From the NCBI GenBank assembly GCA_035631315.1, contig DASQIZ010000059.1, positions 6,991 through 70,990 of the forward strand: a stretch of 64,000 nucleotides of DNA, written 5' to 3'. The stretch is from 40CM-2-70-7 sp035631315. Lineage in GTDB: Bacteria > Gemmatimonadota > Gemmatimonadetes > Gemmatimonadales > GWC2-71-9. The notes beneath the pieces were generated by a model. The model was not told where the DNA came from, ran no database searches, and saw only the letters and a list, made by a program, of their open reading frames with translations. Positions 26,352 through 35,654 of the stretch are shown here, one piece after another; position 1 is the first letter of the stretch; every line of letters begins with the position of its first letter. A program made the translations under genes and the position numbers.

Positions 26352-28796
26352 TCATTCCATCCGCAGCGCCTCCACCGGAGCGACCCGCGAGGCCCGCACC
26401 GCCGGGATGAGCACCGCCACTGCCGCGACGGCGAGCAGGACGAACGGAACGAACAGGAACGTCACCCAGTCCAGGGGCGCTACCTGATAGAGGATGGCCT
26501 GCAGGAATCGGGTGAGCACGACCGCGCCGCCAAGCCCCAGGAGAACCCCGAGATACGCGGGACGCATCCCCTGCCGCAACACCAGATCACGGACTCCCCG
26601 CACGTCAGACCCCAAGGCCAGCCGGATCCCGATCTCGCGGGTGCGCTGGCTGACACTGTACGAAATCACCCCGTAGATGCCGACCGCTGCGAGGGTCAGG
26701 GCGAGGAGGGCGAACACCGCCATGAGTCCCATCGTGAAGCGCTGCTCCTGGGTAGCCGTGGCGAGCACATCGGAGAGCAGGCGGATGTCCGTGGCGGGCA
26801 GGTCCGCATCGAGCCCACGAATGAGCCCCACCACTCGGCCTGTCAGGTCCTCCGGAGCACCGCTGGAGCGGACTACCAGATACGCCGAGCGCCGCGGCAC
26901 CGGGGAAGTGGGCGGGCCATAAGAGTTGGCCCACTGGTCCTGGGGAACATAGAAACCGCGCTTGAGATTCCCGAGCAACCCGTTGTGGTGCACGTCCCCC
27001 ACCACCCCAACGACCCGCCGAAAGGGGGCATCTTGCCTGCCGATCCGGATCATCTGGCCCAGGGGGTCCTCCCCGGGGAAGTACTCCTTCACGAGCTCGC
27101 GGTTGAGAATGATCACCTGCTCGCCCTGGTAGTCATCGTGGGCATCGAAGTACCGGCCGCTCACGAGGGGGATCTTCATCGCCTCGAAGTATCCGGGACT
27201 GACGGCCTGCCAGTCGGCCTGGCGGCGAGGTTCGTTCGGGGGCAGCGGCTTGGTCTGAATGACGAGCCCGGCGTCTCCCATCTCGGTCGCGAGCGGAAGG
27301 AGTCTCGAGAATCCCGCGGCCTGGACGCCGGGGAGCTTCCGGACCTCGTCGCCCAACGTGTGGAAGAAGGTGTTCGCGCTTTCGACCGTGCCGTACTTGG
27401 CTGCCGGCAGTGACACCTGCATGGTGAGCACGTGTCGCGCGTCGAAACCGGGGTTGATCCGCAGGAGATTGATGAACGTCCGGATCGTGAGCCCGGCGCC
27501 AATCAACAGCAGCACCGCGAATGCCGTTTCGCACACCACCAGAGCCGTCCGCGCCCGCCGCCGGTCAATGCCGGCGCTTTGGCCCCGCCCCGCCCGCAGG
27601 GAGTCGGCGAGGTCCAGCCGCCTGACCCGCGCGAAGGGCACGAGCGCAAAGAGAATCCCGGTGCCGGCCGCGAGGAGGAACGCAAAGGCGCCCACCTTCA
27701 GATCGATTCCAAGCTCCGCCACCCTCGGCACCGTGGTCGGCGCGCGAGACGCGAGCAGCCGAACGCTCGCCCAGGCCAGTCCCAACCCGACGGCCCCACC
27801 GGCGAACCCGAGGACCAGGCTCTCCCCGAGCGCGAGGCGCAGCATGTCCCGAAGCCCGGCGCCCAACGCCGCCCGCACGGCCATCTCGCGCCCGCGGTCC
27901 GCCGCGCGCGTGAGCATCAGATTGGCGACATTGGCGCACGTGAGGACTAACAACAGCACCACCGCCGCGGTCAGCAGCATCAACGCCGGACGCACCGCGC
28001 CCGTCACTTCATCATTCAAGGAGATCGAGAAGGGCTGGAAATGCATGTCGACGGGGTACAGCCCCTGTTGTACCCACTGAGCGGTGAGCGTCCTGATCTC
28101 CGCGGTCACGAGCGCCGGCGTGGCTCCAGGCTGCAGCCGGCCGATGGCATAGCAACAATGGCCGCCGCGACTGGGCGCCGACCGGTCGATCTGCATGGGG
28201 CCGATGAGTTGTACGGATGACCGGGATTGAAATTCGAGGGGAAGCCGGAAGTCACGCGGAAGAATACCGGAGACCCGATACGGCTGACCATCCACCTGGA
28301 TGGTCTTCCCCACCAGCGCGGGGTCGCCGCTCCAACGCTTCTGCCACAGGTCGTAGCCGACCATCACCACCGCCGGACCGTTCGGAATGTCTTCCGCCGC
28401 CGTAAACATCTGCCCCGCGCGCGGCGGCATGCCAAGAACGTCCAGCAGATTCGCCGTTGCCTGGGCGCTCGTCACGCTCTCGGCATGTCCCTCGGGGCCG
28501 GTGAGCGTGACTTCCCCGTTGTCATTCCACAGCGCCACGTCCTGGAACAGTTGCGTCTGCCGTTGATAGTCGAGATACTCGGCGAACGACACCCACGTCT
28601 TGTCGAAGTTGCTCCACTTGCTCCAGACCAACGCCAGGCGCGATGGGTCGCGATACGGCAGCGGCTTGAGGAGGACCGCGTTGACCACCGTGAAGATCGC
28701 CGTCGAGGCGCCGATCCCGAGACCGAGGGCCAGGATGACGAGCGCGGAAAAACCGGGGCGATGGCGGAGGGACCGGAGTGTCTGCCGGAGCGTCAT
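26352..28796 (-). CDS. ADOP-like two-domain permease lacking the prefix domain
   Basis: This is an 814-residue ADOP-type permease. Unlike the other intact copies it lacks the cytosolic prefix: the protein begins MTLRQTLRSLRHRPGF and enters the first TM at once (LALGLGIGASTAIFTVVNAV). Two periplasmic domains and two FtsX units follow, the first with CANVANLMLTRAADRGRE, the second ending PAVRASRVAPVEALRME. There is no padR beside it; upstream on the same strand is the GH15 gene, 60 bp away, so it may be read with the trehalose locus or alone. Substrate is unknown. Confidence 0.9.
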   Translation of the reverse strand: MTLRQTLRSLRHRPGFSALVILALGLGIGASTAIFTVVNAVLLKPLPYRDPSRLALVWSKWSNFDKTWVSFAEYLDYQRQTQLFQDVALWNDNGEVTLTGPEGHAESVTSAQATANLLDVLGMPPRAGQMFTAAEDIPNGPAVVMVGYDLWQKRWSGDPALVGKTIQVDGQPYRVSGILPRDFRLPLEFQSRSSVQLIGPMQIDRSAPSRGGHCCYAIGRLQPGATPALVTAEIRTLTAQWVQQGLYPVDMHFQPFSISLNDEVTGAVRPALMLLTAAVVLLLVLTCANVANLMLTRAADRGREMAVRAALGAGLRDMLRLALGESLVLGFAGGAVGLGLAWASVRLLASRAPTTVPRVAELGIDLKVGAFAFLLAAGTGILFALVPFARVRRLDLADSLRAGRGQSAGIDRRRARTALVVCETAFAVLLLIGAGLTIRTFINLLRINPGFDARHVLTMQVSLPAAKYGTVESANTFFHTLGDEVRKLPGVQAAGFSRLLPLATEMGDAGLVIQTKPLPPNEPRRQADWQAVSPGYFEAMKIPLVSGRYFDAHDDYQGEQVIILNRELVKEYFPGEDPLGQMIRIGRQDAPFRRVVGVVGDVHHNGLLGNLKRGFYVPQDQWANSYGPPTSPVPRRSAYLVVRSSGAPEDLTGRVVGLIRGLDADLPATDIRLLSDVLATATQEQRFTMGLMAVFALLALTLAAVGIYGVISYSVSQRTREIGIRLALGSDVRGVRDLVLRQGMRPAYLGVLLGLGGAVVLTRFLQAILYQVAPLDWVTFLFVPFVLLAVAAVAVLIPAVRASRVAPVEALRME

Positions 28797-28856
28797 GGGA
28801 GGCCGAAGATGGGGTTAAGGATTGGACGGGCCGACGCCCCCTACGGTTGCAATCTT

Positions 28857-30659
28857 CTATAGAGCCTGATCCCACCGGGTCGAAAGCCGCACCGCCGAGT
28901 CGATGACCCCGACCATGCTGTAGGTCTGCACGAAGTTCCCCCACTGCTCCCCGGTCTTCGGATCCACGTGCTCGGCCAGAAGTCCATGACGGTTGCGGCA
29001 GGCCAGGACCCGCTCGAAGAGCTCCCGGCCTTCTTCCCGCCGGCCCATCGCGGCCAGGGCATTGATGTACCAGAAGGTGCACAGCAGGAAGGCGTTTTCG
29101 GGCGTCCCGAAATCGTCGGCTTCGTCGTACCGGAATATGAAATCCCCCCGCTTGAGGGTACGCTCGATGGCTTTCACAGTGCCCACGAACCGGGGATCGT
29201 CCGCTTTGAGAAACCCGATGTCCACGAGCTGCAGGAGACTCGCATCCAGCGCGGTCCCTTTGCCGTCGGCCGTCCCCACGAACGACCCGAGCTGATCATT
29301 CCAGGCCCGCGTGCAAATCATCTGCCGGATGCCGTCAGCGGTGGTCCGCCAGTAGTCGGCGCGCGCCGTGAGACCAAGGCGTCGTGCGATGCGCGCCAGG
29401 CGGTCGCAGGCGGCCCAGCACATCACACTCGAGAACGTGTGCACGCGCGCCGTGCCTCTCAGCTCCCAGATTCCGGCATCGGGCTGGTCGTACAGCTTCG
29501 CGGCTTGATGCCCCAGGCCTTCCAGCCGTCGGAAGAGGGCTTCGTCGCCACGGCGGACCAGGCGATGGTCGAAGAAGACATGCGTGGACGCGAGAATGGC
29601 GGATCCGTACACGTCGTGCTGCACCTGCCGGTACGCCTGGTTGCCGACGCGGACGGGGCCGAAGCCCAGGTACCCGGCGAGCGACGACACCTCACGCTCC
29701 TCCGGCACCGGGTGGCCGGAGATCCCGTACACCGGCTGCAGTCGGGCGTCCGGGCCGGCCGCGACGACGTTCAGGATGTACGCCAGGTAGCGTTCCATCG
29801 TCCGCGTGTTGCCGAGACGGTTCAGGGCGTGCACCACGAACGCACCGTCGCGGATCCAGCAGTACCGGTAGTCCCAGTTGCGGGCACTCCCCTTCGCTTC
29901 CGGGATCGACGTCGTCATCGCGGCGATGATGGCGCCCGAGTCTTCGAAGACGTTCAGCTCGAGAGTGATGGCCGCCCGGATGACGGCGTCCTGCCACTCA
30001 AAGGGAATGGCGAGTGAGCGCACCCATTCGCGCCAGAACGCCGTGGTCTCCTCCAGCATGCGGTGGCCGACGTGCGCCGGCGTCCCTTCCACCGGCTCGT
30101 CGGGGCCGACGAGGACTGTGACCGAGTCTTCGAGAAAGAAGGGGTTCTGTTCGAGCACGGCGCTGATCGGCGCGTCCGTCGTCAGCCGGATGGCCAGACC
30201 CGCACCGTCATAGCGGATGTGGTTGGATCCCCACGTGATGGTGGCGGCGCGCGCCCCATAGTCCGCCGCCGGAACGACGCGGAGGCGAATGCGGGGACTG
30301 CCCGCGATCCGCCGTACCGACCGCGCCAACAGCATCGGGCAGAACATCCGGCCGAATTGGTAGTAGCGGGGAGCGAAGTCCGTGATCTCGATCCCCCCAC
30401 CGCTCTTGTCGAAGAGTCGCGTGACGAGCACGGGCGTGTTGACGAGGTACTCCTGCTCGCTGCGCTCTTGATCCACCAGGTCTACGGCATACAGGCCGGG
30501 GGCACCGGGCGGCAAACCAGGGGCGCGGAGGAGCGAACAGAACATCGGGTCGCCGTCGAACCGGGGAAAGCAAGCCCACACCACCTGGCCGAGAGAGTTC
30601 ACCAGGGCGCCCACGGTCCCGTTCCCCACCAGCGCGAGGTCGAGCCCCTCCCCGCTCAT
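28857..30659 (-). CDS. Glycoside hydrolase family 15 (glucoamylase- or trehalase-like)
   Basis: This is a 600-residue GH15 enzyme with an N-terminal beta-sandwich (GNGTVGALVNSLGQVVWACF) and an (alpha/alpha)6 barrel containing NWDYRYCWIRDGAFVVHALN. Likely catalytic acids are the Glu in DAGIWELRG and the Glu in GLLAEHVDPKTGEQWGNF. GH15 includes alpha-glucan hydrolases and the trehalases known from mycobacteria. Being the third gene of an otsA-otsB-GH15 operon (ATGA overlap with otsB at 30656-30659) makes trehalose, or alpha-glucans linked to trehalose turnover, the likeliest substrate. No signal peptide is visible, so it acts in the cytosol. Confidence 0.85.
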   Translation of the reverse strand: MSGEGLDLALVGNGTVGALVNSLGQVVWACFPRFDGDPMFCSLLRAPGLPPGAPGLYAVDLVDQERSEQEYLVNTPVLVTRLFDKSGGGIEITDFAPRYYQFGRMFCPMLLARSVRRIAGSPRIRLRVVPAADYGARAATITWGSNHIRYDGAGLAIRLTTDAPISAVLEQNPFFLEDSVTVLVGPDEPVEGTPAHVGHRMLEETTAFWREWVRSLAIPFEWQDAVIRAAITLELNVFEDSGAIIAAMTTSIPEAKGSARNWDYRYCWIRDGAFVVHALNRLGNTRTMERYLAYILNVVAAGPDARLQPVYGISGHPVPEEREVSSLAGYLGFGPVRVGNQAYRQVQHDVYGSAILASTHVFFDHRLVRRGDEALFRRLEGLGHQAAKLYDQPDAGIWELRGTARVHTFSSVMCWAACDRLARIARRLGLTARADYWRTTADGIRQMICTRAWNDQLGSFVGTADGKGTALDASLLQLVDIGFLKADDPRFVGTVKAIERTLKRGDFIFRYDEADDFGTPENAFLLCTFWYINALAAMGRREEGRELFERVLACRNRHGLLAEHVDPKTGEQWGNFVQTYSMVGVIDSAVRLSTRWDQAL

Positions 30660-31435
30660 GCAGACCGCGCGGCGGCGATGGCCCGGGCCAGCCAGGCCCG
30701 GACCGCCCGGACGTCACGCAGATGCCAGCGAGCGGCCGTCCTGCTCGCCTCGACGGCGCCCACCTTGATGGACGCGCCGTCGAGCGCGTTCACCATCTCG
30801 AAACCATGCTCGTCGGTGATGTCATCACCCAGGAACAGCGGCCTTCTTCCACGGAAGGGAGGCTCCTCCATGAATTCGCGCACGGCGACCCCCTTGTCAC
30901 GGCCACCGGGTTTGATCTCGACGATGCGTTTTCCGGGCAGAACGACGTACTGCGGCCCCGCCTGGGCCGCGGCCAATCGGGCGAGCCGCCCGGCATACCC
31001 GCCGAGTTGTGGCGCGAGCCGGTAGTGGAGTGCGAGCGAGAGACCCTTGTCTTCGAGCTCGAGCCGCGGATCATGCAGGTCCGCCAACACTCGCCGCGCC
31101 TCGTCCAATCCGGGTGGCGGATCGTGCTGCGTGATATGTCCATCGGCTCCACGACGTTCCACTCCATGCTGCCCGGCCGCCGGGAACGAGGACCCCGGGA
31201 AGACAACATCGAGGTTCTCGAGCGAGCGGCCGGTGATGAGGGCCACCGCACCACCGGTCGCCTGACGCAGTGCCTCGAGGAGCTCGCGGAGGCCGGCATC
31301 CACGCGCACCACCGCCGGCGGATCCACGATGTCCACCAGCGTCCCGTCCAGATCGAAGAAATAGGCCCACCCGGGGCCGCCCACGGGCGGCGGCTCGGTG
31401 GCCGGAGACGATCCGACCGCTTCGGCTCCGTCCAT
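30656..31435 (-). CDS. otsB: Trehalose-6-phosphate phosphatase
   Basis: OtsB dephosphorylates trehalose-6-phosphate to trehalose. The 259-residue protein is a HAD-superfamily phosphatase: FFDLDGTLVDI (nucleophile Asp and acid/base Asp), ALITGRSLENLDVVFPG, and the metal-binding GDDITDEHGF. The start was set at ATG 31435, where the otsA stop and otsB start share one base (TGATG). The longer open frame upstream is an antisense-like shadow of otsA. Its own stop overlaps the GH15 start. Confidence 0.94.
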   Translation of the reverse strand: MDGAEAVGSSPATEPPPVGGPGWAYFFDLDGTLVDIVDPPAVVRVDAGLRELLEALRQATGGAVALITGRSLENLDVVFPGSSFPAAGQHGVERRGADGHITQHDPPPGLDEARRVLADLHDPRLELEDKGLSLALHYRLAPQLGGYAGRLARLAAAQAGPQYVVLPGKRIVEIKPGGRDKGVAVREFMEEPPFRGRRPLFLGDDITDEHGFEMVNALDGASIKVGAVEASRTAARWHLRDVRAVRAWLARAIAAARSA

Positions 31436-33696
31436 CAGCGGACCCGTCCGTCCGCGGTGTCGCGGACCCTCCATTCGGGCTCCGCCGACCATTCCGCCAG
31501 CCGGTCCCGCCGGCGCATGCCGGCGGCGTCGATGAGCATTCGTCCCGCCCACCGGTACACGTTGAAGTCCCGCACCAGTGCGCGCATCAGGCGCATCCGG
31601 GCGCGCTGCTCCCCCATCGGCATCGCGAGGGCCAGCTGCAGGGCCGCGGCGCATTGCTCCACGTCATACGGGTTCACGATGATGGCCTCGGGCAGCTCGC
31701 GCGACGCGCCGGCGAACTGCGACAGCACGAGCACCCCGCGCTCGTCATCCCGAGCCGAAACGAATTCCTTGGCTACGAGGTTCATGCCGTCGTGCAAGCT
31801 GGTCACCACGCAGACATCCGCTGCCCGGTAGTACTCGTACACCGCCGCCGAGTCGTGATGCGCCACGTGGAGGATGATGGGCGGGTGCGCGGCATCGGGA
31901 AACTTCTGATTGATCCGTTCCGCCATGGCACGCACGCGCGACTCGTACGCCTGGTAGTCCGCGATGCGGCTTCGCGTCGGCGCCGCCACCTGGATGAACG
32001 TGAACCCGCCCACCCAGTCCGGCTCGAGCTCGAGCAGGCGCTCCACCGCGCTGAAGCGCTCTTCGATGCCTTTCGTGTAGTCGAGGCGATCCACGCCGAG
32101 TCCGATGGCCTGATCGGGCGGCAGGTCATGCCGCGCCCGGACATCGATCCGGCAGCGCTCCACCGGCTTCCCCATGAGCGTCGACGCGGGCGGGAACTCG
32201 ATGGAGATGGGGTACCGCTTCACCGCTGTGAGCTTGCCCTGATACGTCACCGTAAAGGTTTCGCGGTCCACGCGCGCCTCCAGAAACCGGTCGACGGTAT
32301 CGAGGAAGTTGATGCAGTGGTACAGGGTGTGGAATCCGAGGATGCCGGATCCGAGGAGGCCCGCCAGGAGCTCGTCGCGCCACGGGCAGATGCCGAAGGC
32401 TTCCGGGTTAGGCCACGGGATGTGCCAGAAGGAGATCACGGTCGCTGCGGGGAGTGCGTCGCGGATCATCCGCGGCAGCAGCGCGAAGTGGTAGTCCTGC
32501 ACGAGCACGATCGGGTTGTCCGACGTCGCCTCGTCCACCACGGCGCGAGCGAACCGGCGGTTCACCTCGTTGTACTGCTCCCAGTCCGTGGTCCGGAACG
32601 TGGGCCGCACATGGGCGATGTGACAGAGTGGCCACAGCCCTTCGTTCGCGAATCCATAGTAGTAGCCCGACTCTTCTTCTTCCGTGAGCCACACCCGGCG
32701 GAGCCGGTAGGCCGGGTGCTCAGGGGGCACCGCGACGCGGTCGCGCCGGTCCACCACCGCGCGGTCCGCCGAGCCGCCGCCATGCGCCACCCAGGTGCCG
32801 GAACACGCCCGCATCACGGGTTCGAGTGCGGTCACCAGCCCGCTCGCCGGCCGCCACACTTCGATGTCCTTGTCGTCGGTATAGCGGTGGATGTAGGGCT
32901 CGCGGTTGGAGACCACGATCACTTCTTCGCCCTTCAAGTCGCCGCGCAGTATCTCGCGCAGGGCGTCAGGGGTCCAGGTGACCTGCTCGTCGTCCTGGGG
33001 GCCGCGCTGGACCAGATCACGAATGAGGGTGCGCAGGTCCTGCGCGACCGGACGGAGCTCAGGGGCGTACGGCTTCCCCGATGGCCGGAGCAGCCCCTCG
33101 CCTCGAAGCAGCGCCTGGAGCCCCTGCATCCACCCGCGCCAGGAGAACTGCGCGACGGCCACCGTGATCAGCGCGACCGTGGCTGCCAGCCCGACGAAGA
33201 AGAGGAAGAGGTACTTTCGCGTCTGGGCACTGCGGCGGGCGATGAAGCTCATGTCGTGCACGAGCACCAGGCGACCCGCCGGCGCGTGCGGCGTCATCAG
33301 GGGGCGCAGCGATACCAGCACCGGCCCATTGGCACTCGAGATGAGACGCCCCGACGAATCGTTCTGCGCGAGCGTGTCCAGCCCGGCACAGGTGATCGTG
33401 GCGGGAAGGGTGGGCGTCGCGATCGGCTCAACGCGGGATGACGAGCAGTACCCGATGGCATAGAGACGCTCGTCCTGGGTGATCCGCGCAAAGAGCGTGA
33501 GGATCCCCCGGGTGTCACCCGCCTCGACCATTTGCTGCAAGGGTTCGTGGATGGTGGTGGCTACCGCGCCTGCCCGGCTGTCCAGGTCACGCACGAACCA
33601 CTGCAACGTCAGCTTATCAACCAGCGGCACAGTCGCGTACGCGAGGGCCGCAAGAACAACCAGAAGCGGGATAATGAACCGGAGGGAGAGTCGCAT
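31435..33696 (-). CDS. otsA: Trehalose-6-phosphate synthase with N-terminal membrane sensor module
   Basis: This is a 753-residue protein, well above the roughly 470 of classical OtsA. Residues 257-720 are a full GT20 domain: GTWVAHGGGSADR, VQDYHFALLPRMI, FWHIPWPNPE, GLGVDRLDYTKGIEERF and SLHDGMNLVAKEFV. It transfers glucose from UDP-glucose to glucose-6-phosphate. The first 250 residues are extra: TM1 (5-26), a periplasmic loop of about 130 residues with two cysteines, TM2 (161-183) and a short HAMP-like helical linker. ATG 33696 follows GGAAGG by 6 bases; a GTG nine codons upstream is less likely. Synthase attached to a receptor-like module suggests activity set by an envelope signal. It lies 56 bp after the kinase fusion gene. 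Confidence 0.92.
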   Translation of the reverse strand: MRLSLRFIIPLLVVLAALAYATVPLVDKLTLQWFVRDLDSRAGAVATTIHEPLQQMVEAGDTRGILTLFARITQDERLYAIGYCSSSRVEPIATPTLPATITCAGLDTLAQNDSSGRLISSANGPVLVSLRPLMTPHAPAGRLVLVHDMSFIARRSAQTRKYLFLFFVGLAATVALITVAVAQFSWRGWMQGLQALLRGEGLLRPSGKPYAPELRPVAQDLRTLIRDLVQRGPQDDEQVTWTPDALREILRGDLKGEEVIVVSNREPYIHRYTDDKDIEVWRPASGLVTALEPVMRACSGTWVAHGGGSADRAVVDRRDRVAVPPEHPAYRLRRVWLTEEEESGYYYGFANEGLWPLCHIAHVRPTFRTTDWEQYNEVNRRFARAVVDEATSDNPIVLVQDYHFALLPRMIRDALPAATVISFWHIPWPNPEAFGICPWRDELLAGLLGSGILGFHTLYHCINFLDTVDRFLEARVDRETFTVTYQGKLTAVKRYPISIEFPPASTLMGKPVERCRIDVRARHDLPPDQAIGLGVDRLDYTKGIEERFSAVERLLELEPDWVGGFTFIQVAAPTRSRIADYQAYESRVRAMAERINQKFPDAAHPPIILHVAHHDSAAVYEYYRAADVCVVTSLHDGMNLVAKEFVSARDDERGVLVLSQFAGASRELPEAIIVNPYDVEQCAAALQLALAMPMGEQRARMRLMRALVRDFNVYRWAGRMLIDAAGMRRRDRLAEWSAEPEWRVRDTADGRVR

Positions 33697-33702
33697 AACG
33701 CG

Positions 33703-33736
33703 CCTTCCGGAGGGTAGTCCCACCCCTACCCGAAGG
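33703..33736 (-). promoter_or_regulatory. Hairpin covering the otsA ribosome-binding site
   Basis: In the otsA leader, CCTTC-GGGTAG pairs with CTACCC and GAAGG, with an 8-base loop and a 4-base bulge (11 bp in total). The distal GAAGG is the Shine-Dalgarno sequence itself, 6 bases before the ATG. This could work as an RNA thermometer or an on/off translational switch. Folding was judged by eye. Confidence 0.45.
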
Positions 33737-33752
33737 CTGTGACGCAGGTTCC

Positions 33753-35654
33753 CTAGGCGAGGGCCTGAAGCCGCTCCAGCATGACTGTTGCGCTCTCGAC
33801 ACGATCCTCGGGCCGTTTCGAGAGGAGTTGGGCGACCAGCTCATCGAGGGCCGGGGGCACACCGGTGACCAGCGTGCTGGGTCGCGGCGCTTCTTCGGAC
33901 AGGACCTTCGCGAACAACGCCATGACCGTGCCCCCTTCCAGCGGGAGACGGCCCGTCAGCAATTCAAAGAGCACCACGCCCGCCGAGTAGAGATCGGTCC
34001 GCGCGTCGACCTCCTCGCCCGTGAGCTGCTCGGGACTCATGTACGCCGGGGTCCCGACGATCAGGCCCGCCTGCGTGTGGCGCGCCGCGGTACTGCGCGC
34101 CAGACGAGCGACCCCGAAGTCCATCACCTTGAGCACACCCTCGGGATCGAGCAGGAGGTTCTGCGGCTTGATGTCCCGGTGAATCACGCCCGTCGCGTGC
34201 GCGACGCCGAGGGACTCCGCCAGCTGCGACCCGATCGCAAGCGCCGACTCGACGCCGAGGGTGCCACGGGCATCGAGGAGTTGTCGGACCGTCAGGCCTT
34301 CCACGAACTCCATCGTGATGTACCAGAGACCGCTCGACTCACCGAAGTCGTGCGTCCGAACGACGTTTCGGTGCGTGATCCGGCGAGTCAGACGGATCTC
34401 GTCCTTGAACCGTTCGCGCGACTCGTCGTCGGCCACCAGCTCGGGACGGAGCGTCTTGATGGCGACCGTCTCGTCCAGCTCGGTGTCTCGCGCCCGGTAG
34501 ACGGTGCCCATCCCGCCCCGCCCCAGCACCGCGTCGATCCGGTATCGCCCGGCGAATGTTTCGTCGATGCCCAGCCGGTCTTCGTTCTCGTGGCTCACTT
34601 TCTCCTGGGTCTTTCGGGCATGCCCGATTTCCGCCCGCAGCTGCTCGAGCCGTCCGCGAAGACTCGACTCCCGCTCGCCGACGCCGGTCGCCATCCGGTC
34701 CATCACGCGCGCGAGGCGTCCGACGGCGTCGGGGCGTTGGGCGAGAGTGCCCAGTTGACCGGCCTGGTACGCACCGGCCTCCACCGCGGTCGCCGCGGCG
34801 GTCACCACGCCGAGTGCGCGCACGAGGTCCCGCTCCTGATCGCGGAAGCGCTTTTCCGCGAGTGAGGCCGCGAGCCGCGCGCGCAGGATGACGGGCTCGA
34901 ACGGCTTCGGTAGGTAGTCAAGCGCGCCCGCTTCGATGCAGCGTGCAATGGCACCGAGGTCGTCGAGCGCCGAGATCATGATGACGGGCAAGTCGCGCGT
35001 GGCTGGGTCGGCCTTGAGCCGCTCGAGCACCGCCAGGCCATCGAGATCGGGCATCATCACGTCGAGGAGCACGACGTCGACGGCCTCCCGGGTGACGACC
35101 TCAAGCGCCTCGCGCCCGCCCCCAGCCGAGACGACCGCGTACCCTTCCCGCTGCAGGCGCCGGCCCAGCAGGTCGCGGTTCCCCGCCTCGTCGTCGACGA
35201 CCAGGACCCGCGCCTTCCCACTCGCGGCCGCGGCACCAGCGGCCTGGGCCGCCGGCCCCGCGGTCGGCTGGGTCGGTACCAGGCGTGCCGCTGCAGCTTC
35301 GATCTTGTGCAGATCCTCGACGAAGGTGGCCGTCGGGGCTTCCCCCGCCGCGGCCAGGAGCCGATGGACCGCGTCCATGATCCGATGCTGCGGATCTTCG
35401 AGCTGGTGATACAGCCCGGTGACTTCGGTCTGCTCGATGGTGTCGCGGGTAGGTGCCAGCACCAGGGAGATCATCTTCAGCGCGTCTCGCGCCGCCTCGA
35501 TGGCCGACTCGAGCTCCGCCCGCCGGGCCGCATTCGCGGGCCCATCGAGATCCTCGATGAGCATTTCCGCGTAGCCCACGATGTGGTTGACCGGCGTGCG
35601 GAGGTCGTGCCGGAGGGCGGCAACCGGGTTCGAGCCGGGAGCGGTGTGACTCAC
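33753..35654 (-). CDS. HisKA-like / receiver / Ser-Thr kinase fusion protein
   Basis: This is a 633-residue signalling protein with an unusual order. Residues 10-70 are a DHp-like phosphoacceptor helix pair with LRHDLRTPVNHIVGYAEML (His16), but no ATPase domain follows. An Ala/Pro linker leads to a receiver domain (148-265) with acidic pocket VVDDE and Asp198 in LLDVMMPDLDG. A helical connector (270-360) precedes a Hanks kinase (371-630): GRGGMGTVYRA, Lys400, HRDIKPQN (492 on), DFG (512-514), YMSPEQ. The start is GTG 35654, overlapping the receiver gene's stop (GTGA). It probably converts His-Asp phosphorelay input from the upstream kinase into Ser/Thr phosphorylation; otsA directly follows. 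Confidence 0.88.
   Translation of the reverse strand: MSHTAPGSNPVAALRHDLRTPVNHIVGYAEMLIEDLDGPANAARRAELESAIEAARDALKMISLVLAPTRDTIEQTEVTGLYHQLEDPQHRIMDAVHRLLAAAGEAPTATFVEDLHKIEAAAARLVPTQPTAGPAAQAAGAAAASGKARVLVVDDEAGNRDLLGRRLQREGYAVVSAGGGREALEVVTREAVDVVLLDVMMPDLDGLAVLERLKADPATRDLPVIMISALDDLGAIARCIEAGALDYLPKPFEPVILRARLAASLAEKRFRDQERDLVRALGVVTAAATAVEAGAYQAGQLGTLAQRPDAVGRLARVMDRMATGVGERESSLRGRLEQLRAEIGHARKTQEKVSHENEDRLGIDETFAGRYRIDAVLGRGGMGTVYRARDTELDETVAIKTLRPELVADDESRERFKDEIRLTRRITHRNVVRTHDFGESSGLWYITMEFVEGLTVRQLLDARGTLGVESALAIGSQLAESLGVAHATGVIHRDIKPQNLLLDPEGVLKVMDFGVARLARSTAARHTQAGLIVGTPAYMSPEQLTGEEVDARTDLYSAGVVLFELLTGRLPLEGGTVMALFAKVLSEEAPRPSTLVTGVPPALDELVAQLLSKRPEDRVESATVMLERLQALA

Noticed and set aside
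24868..26487. A 539-codon open frame antisense to the glutamine synthetase
   Set aside because: Same cause; no ribosome site and no family pattern, while the minus strand encodes a full glutamine synthetase.
31270..33441. A 723-codon open frame antisense to otsA
   Set aside because: It arises from the GC-skewed codon positions of otsA. The translation is Arg/His/Pro-rich without any domain, and the otsA frame has all catalytic motifs.
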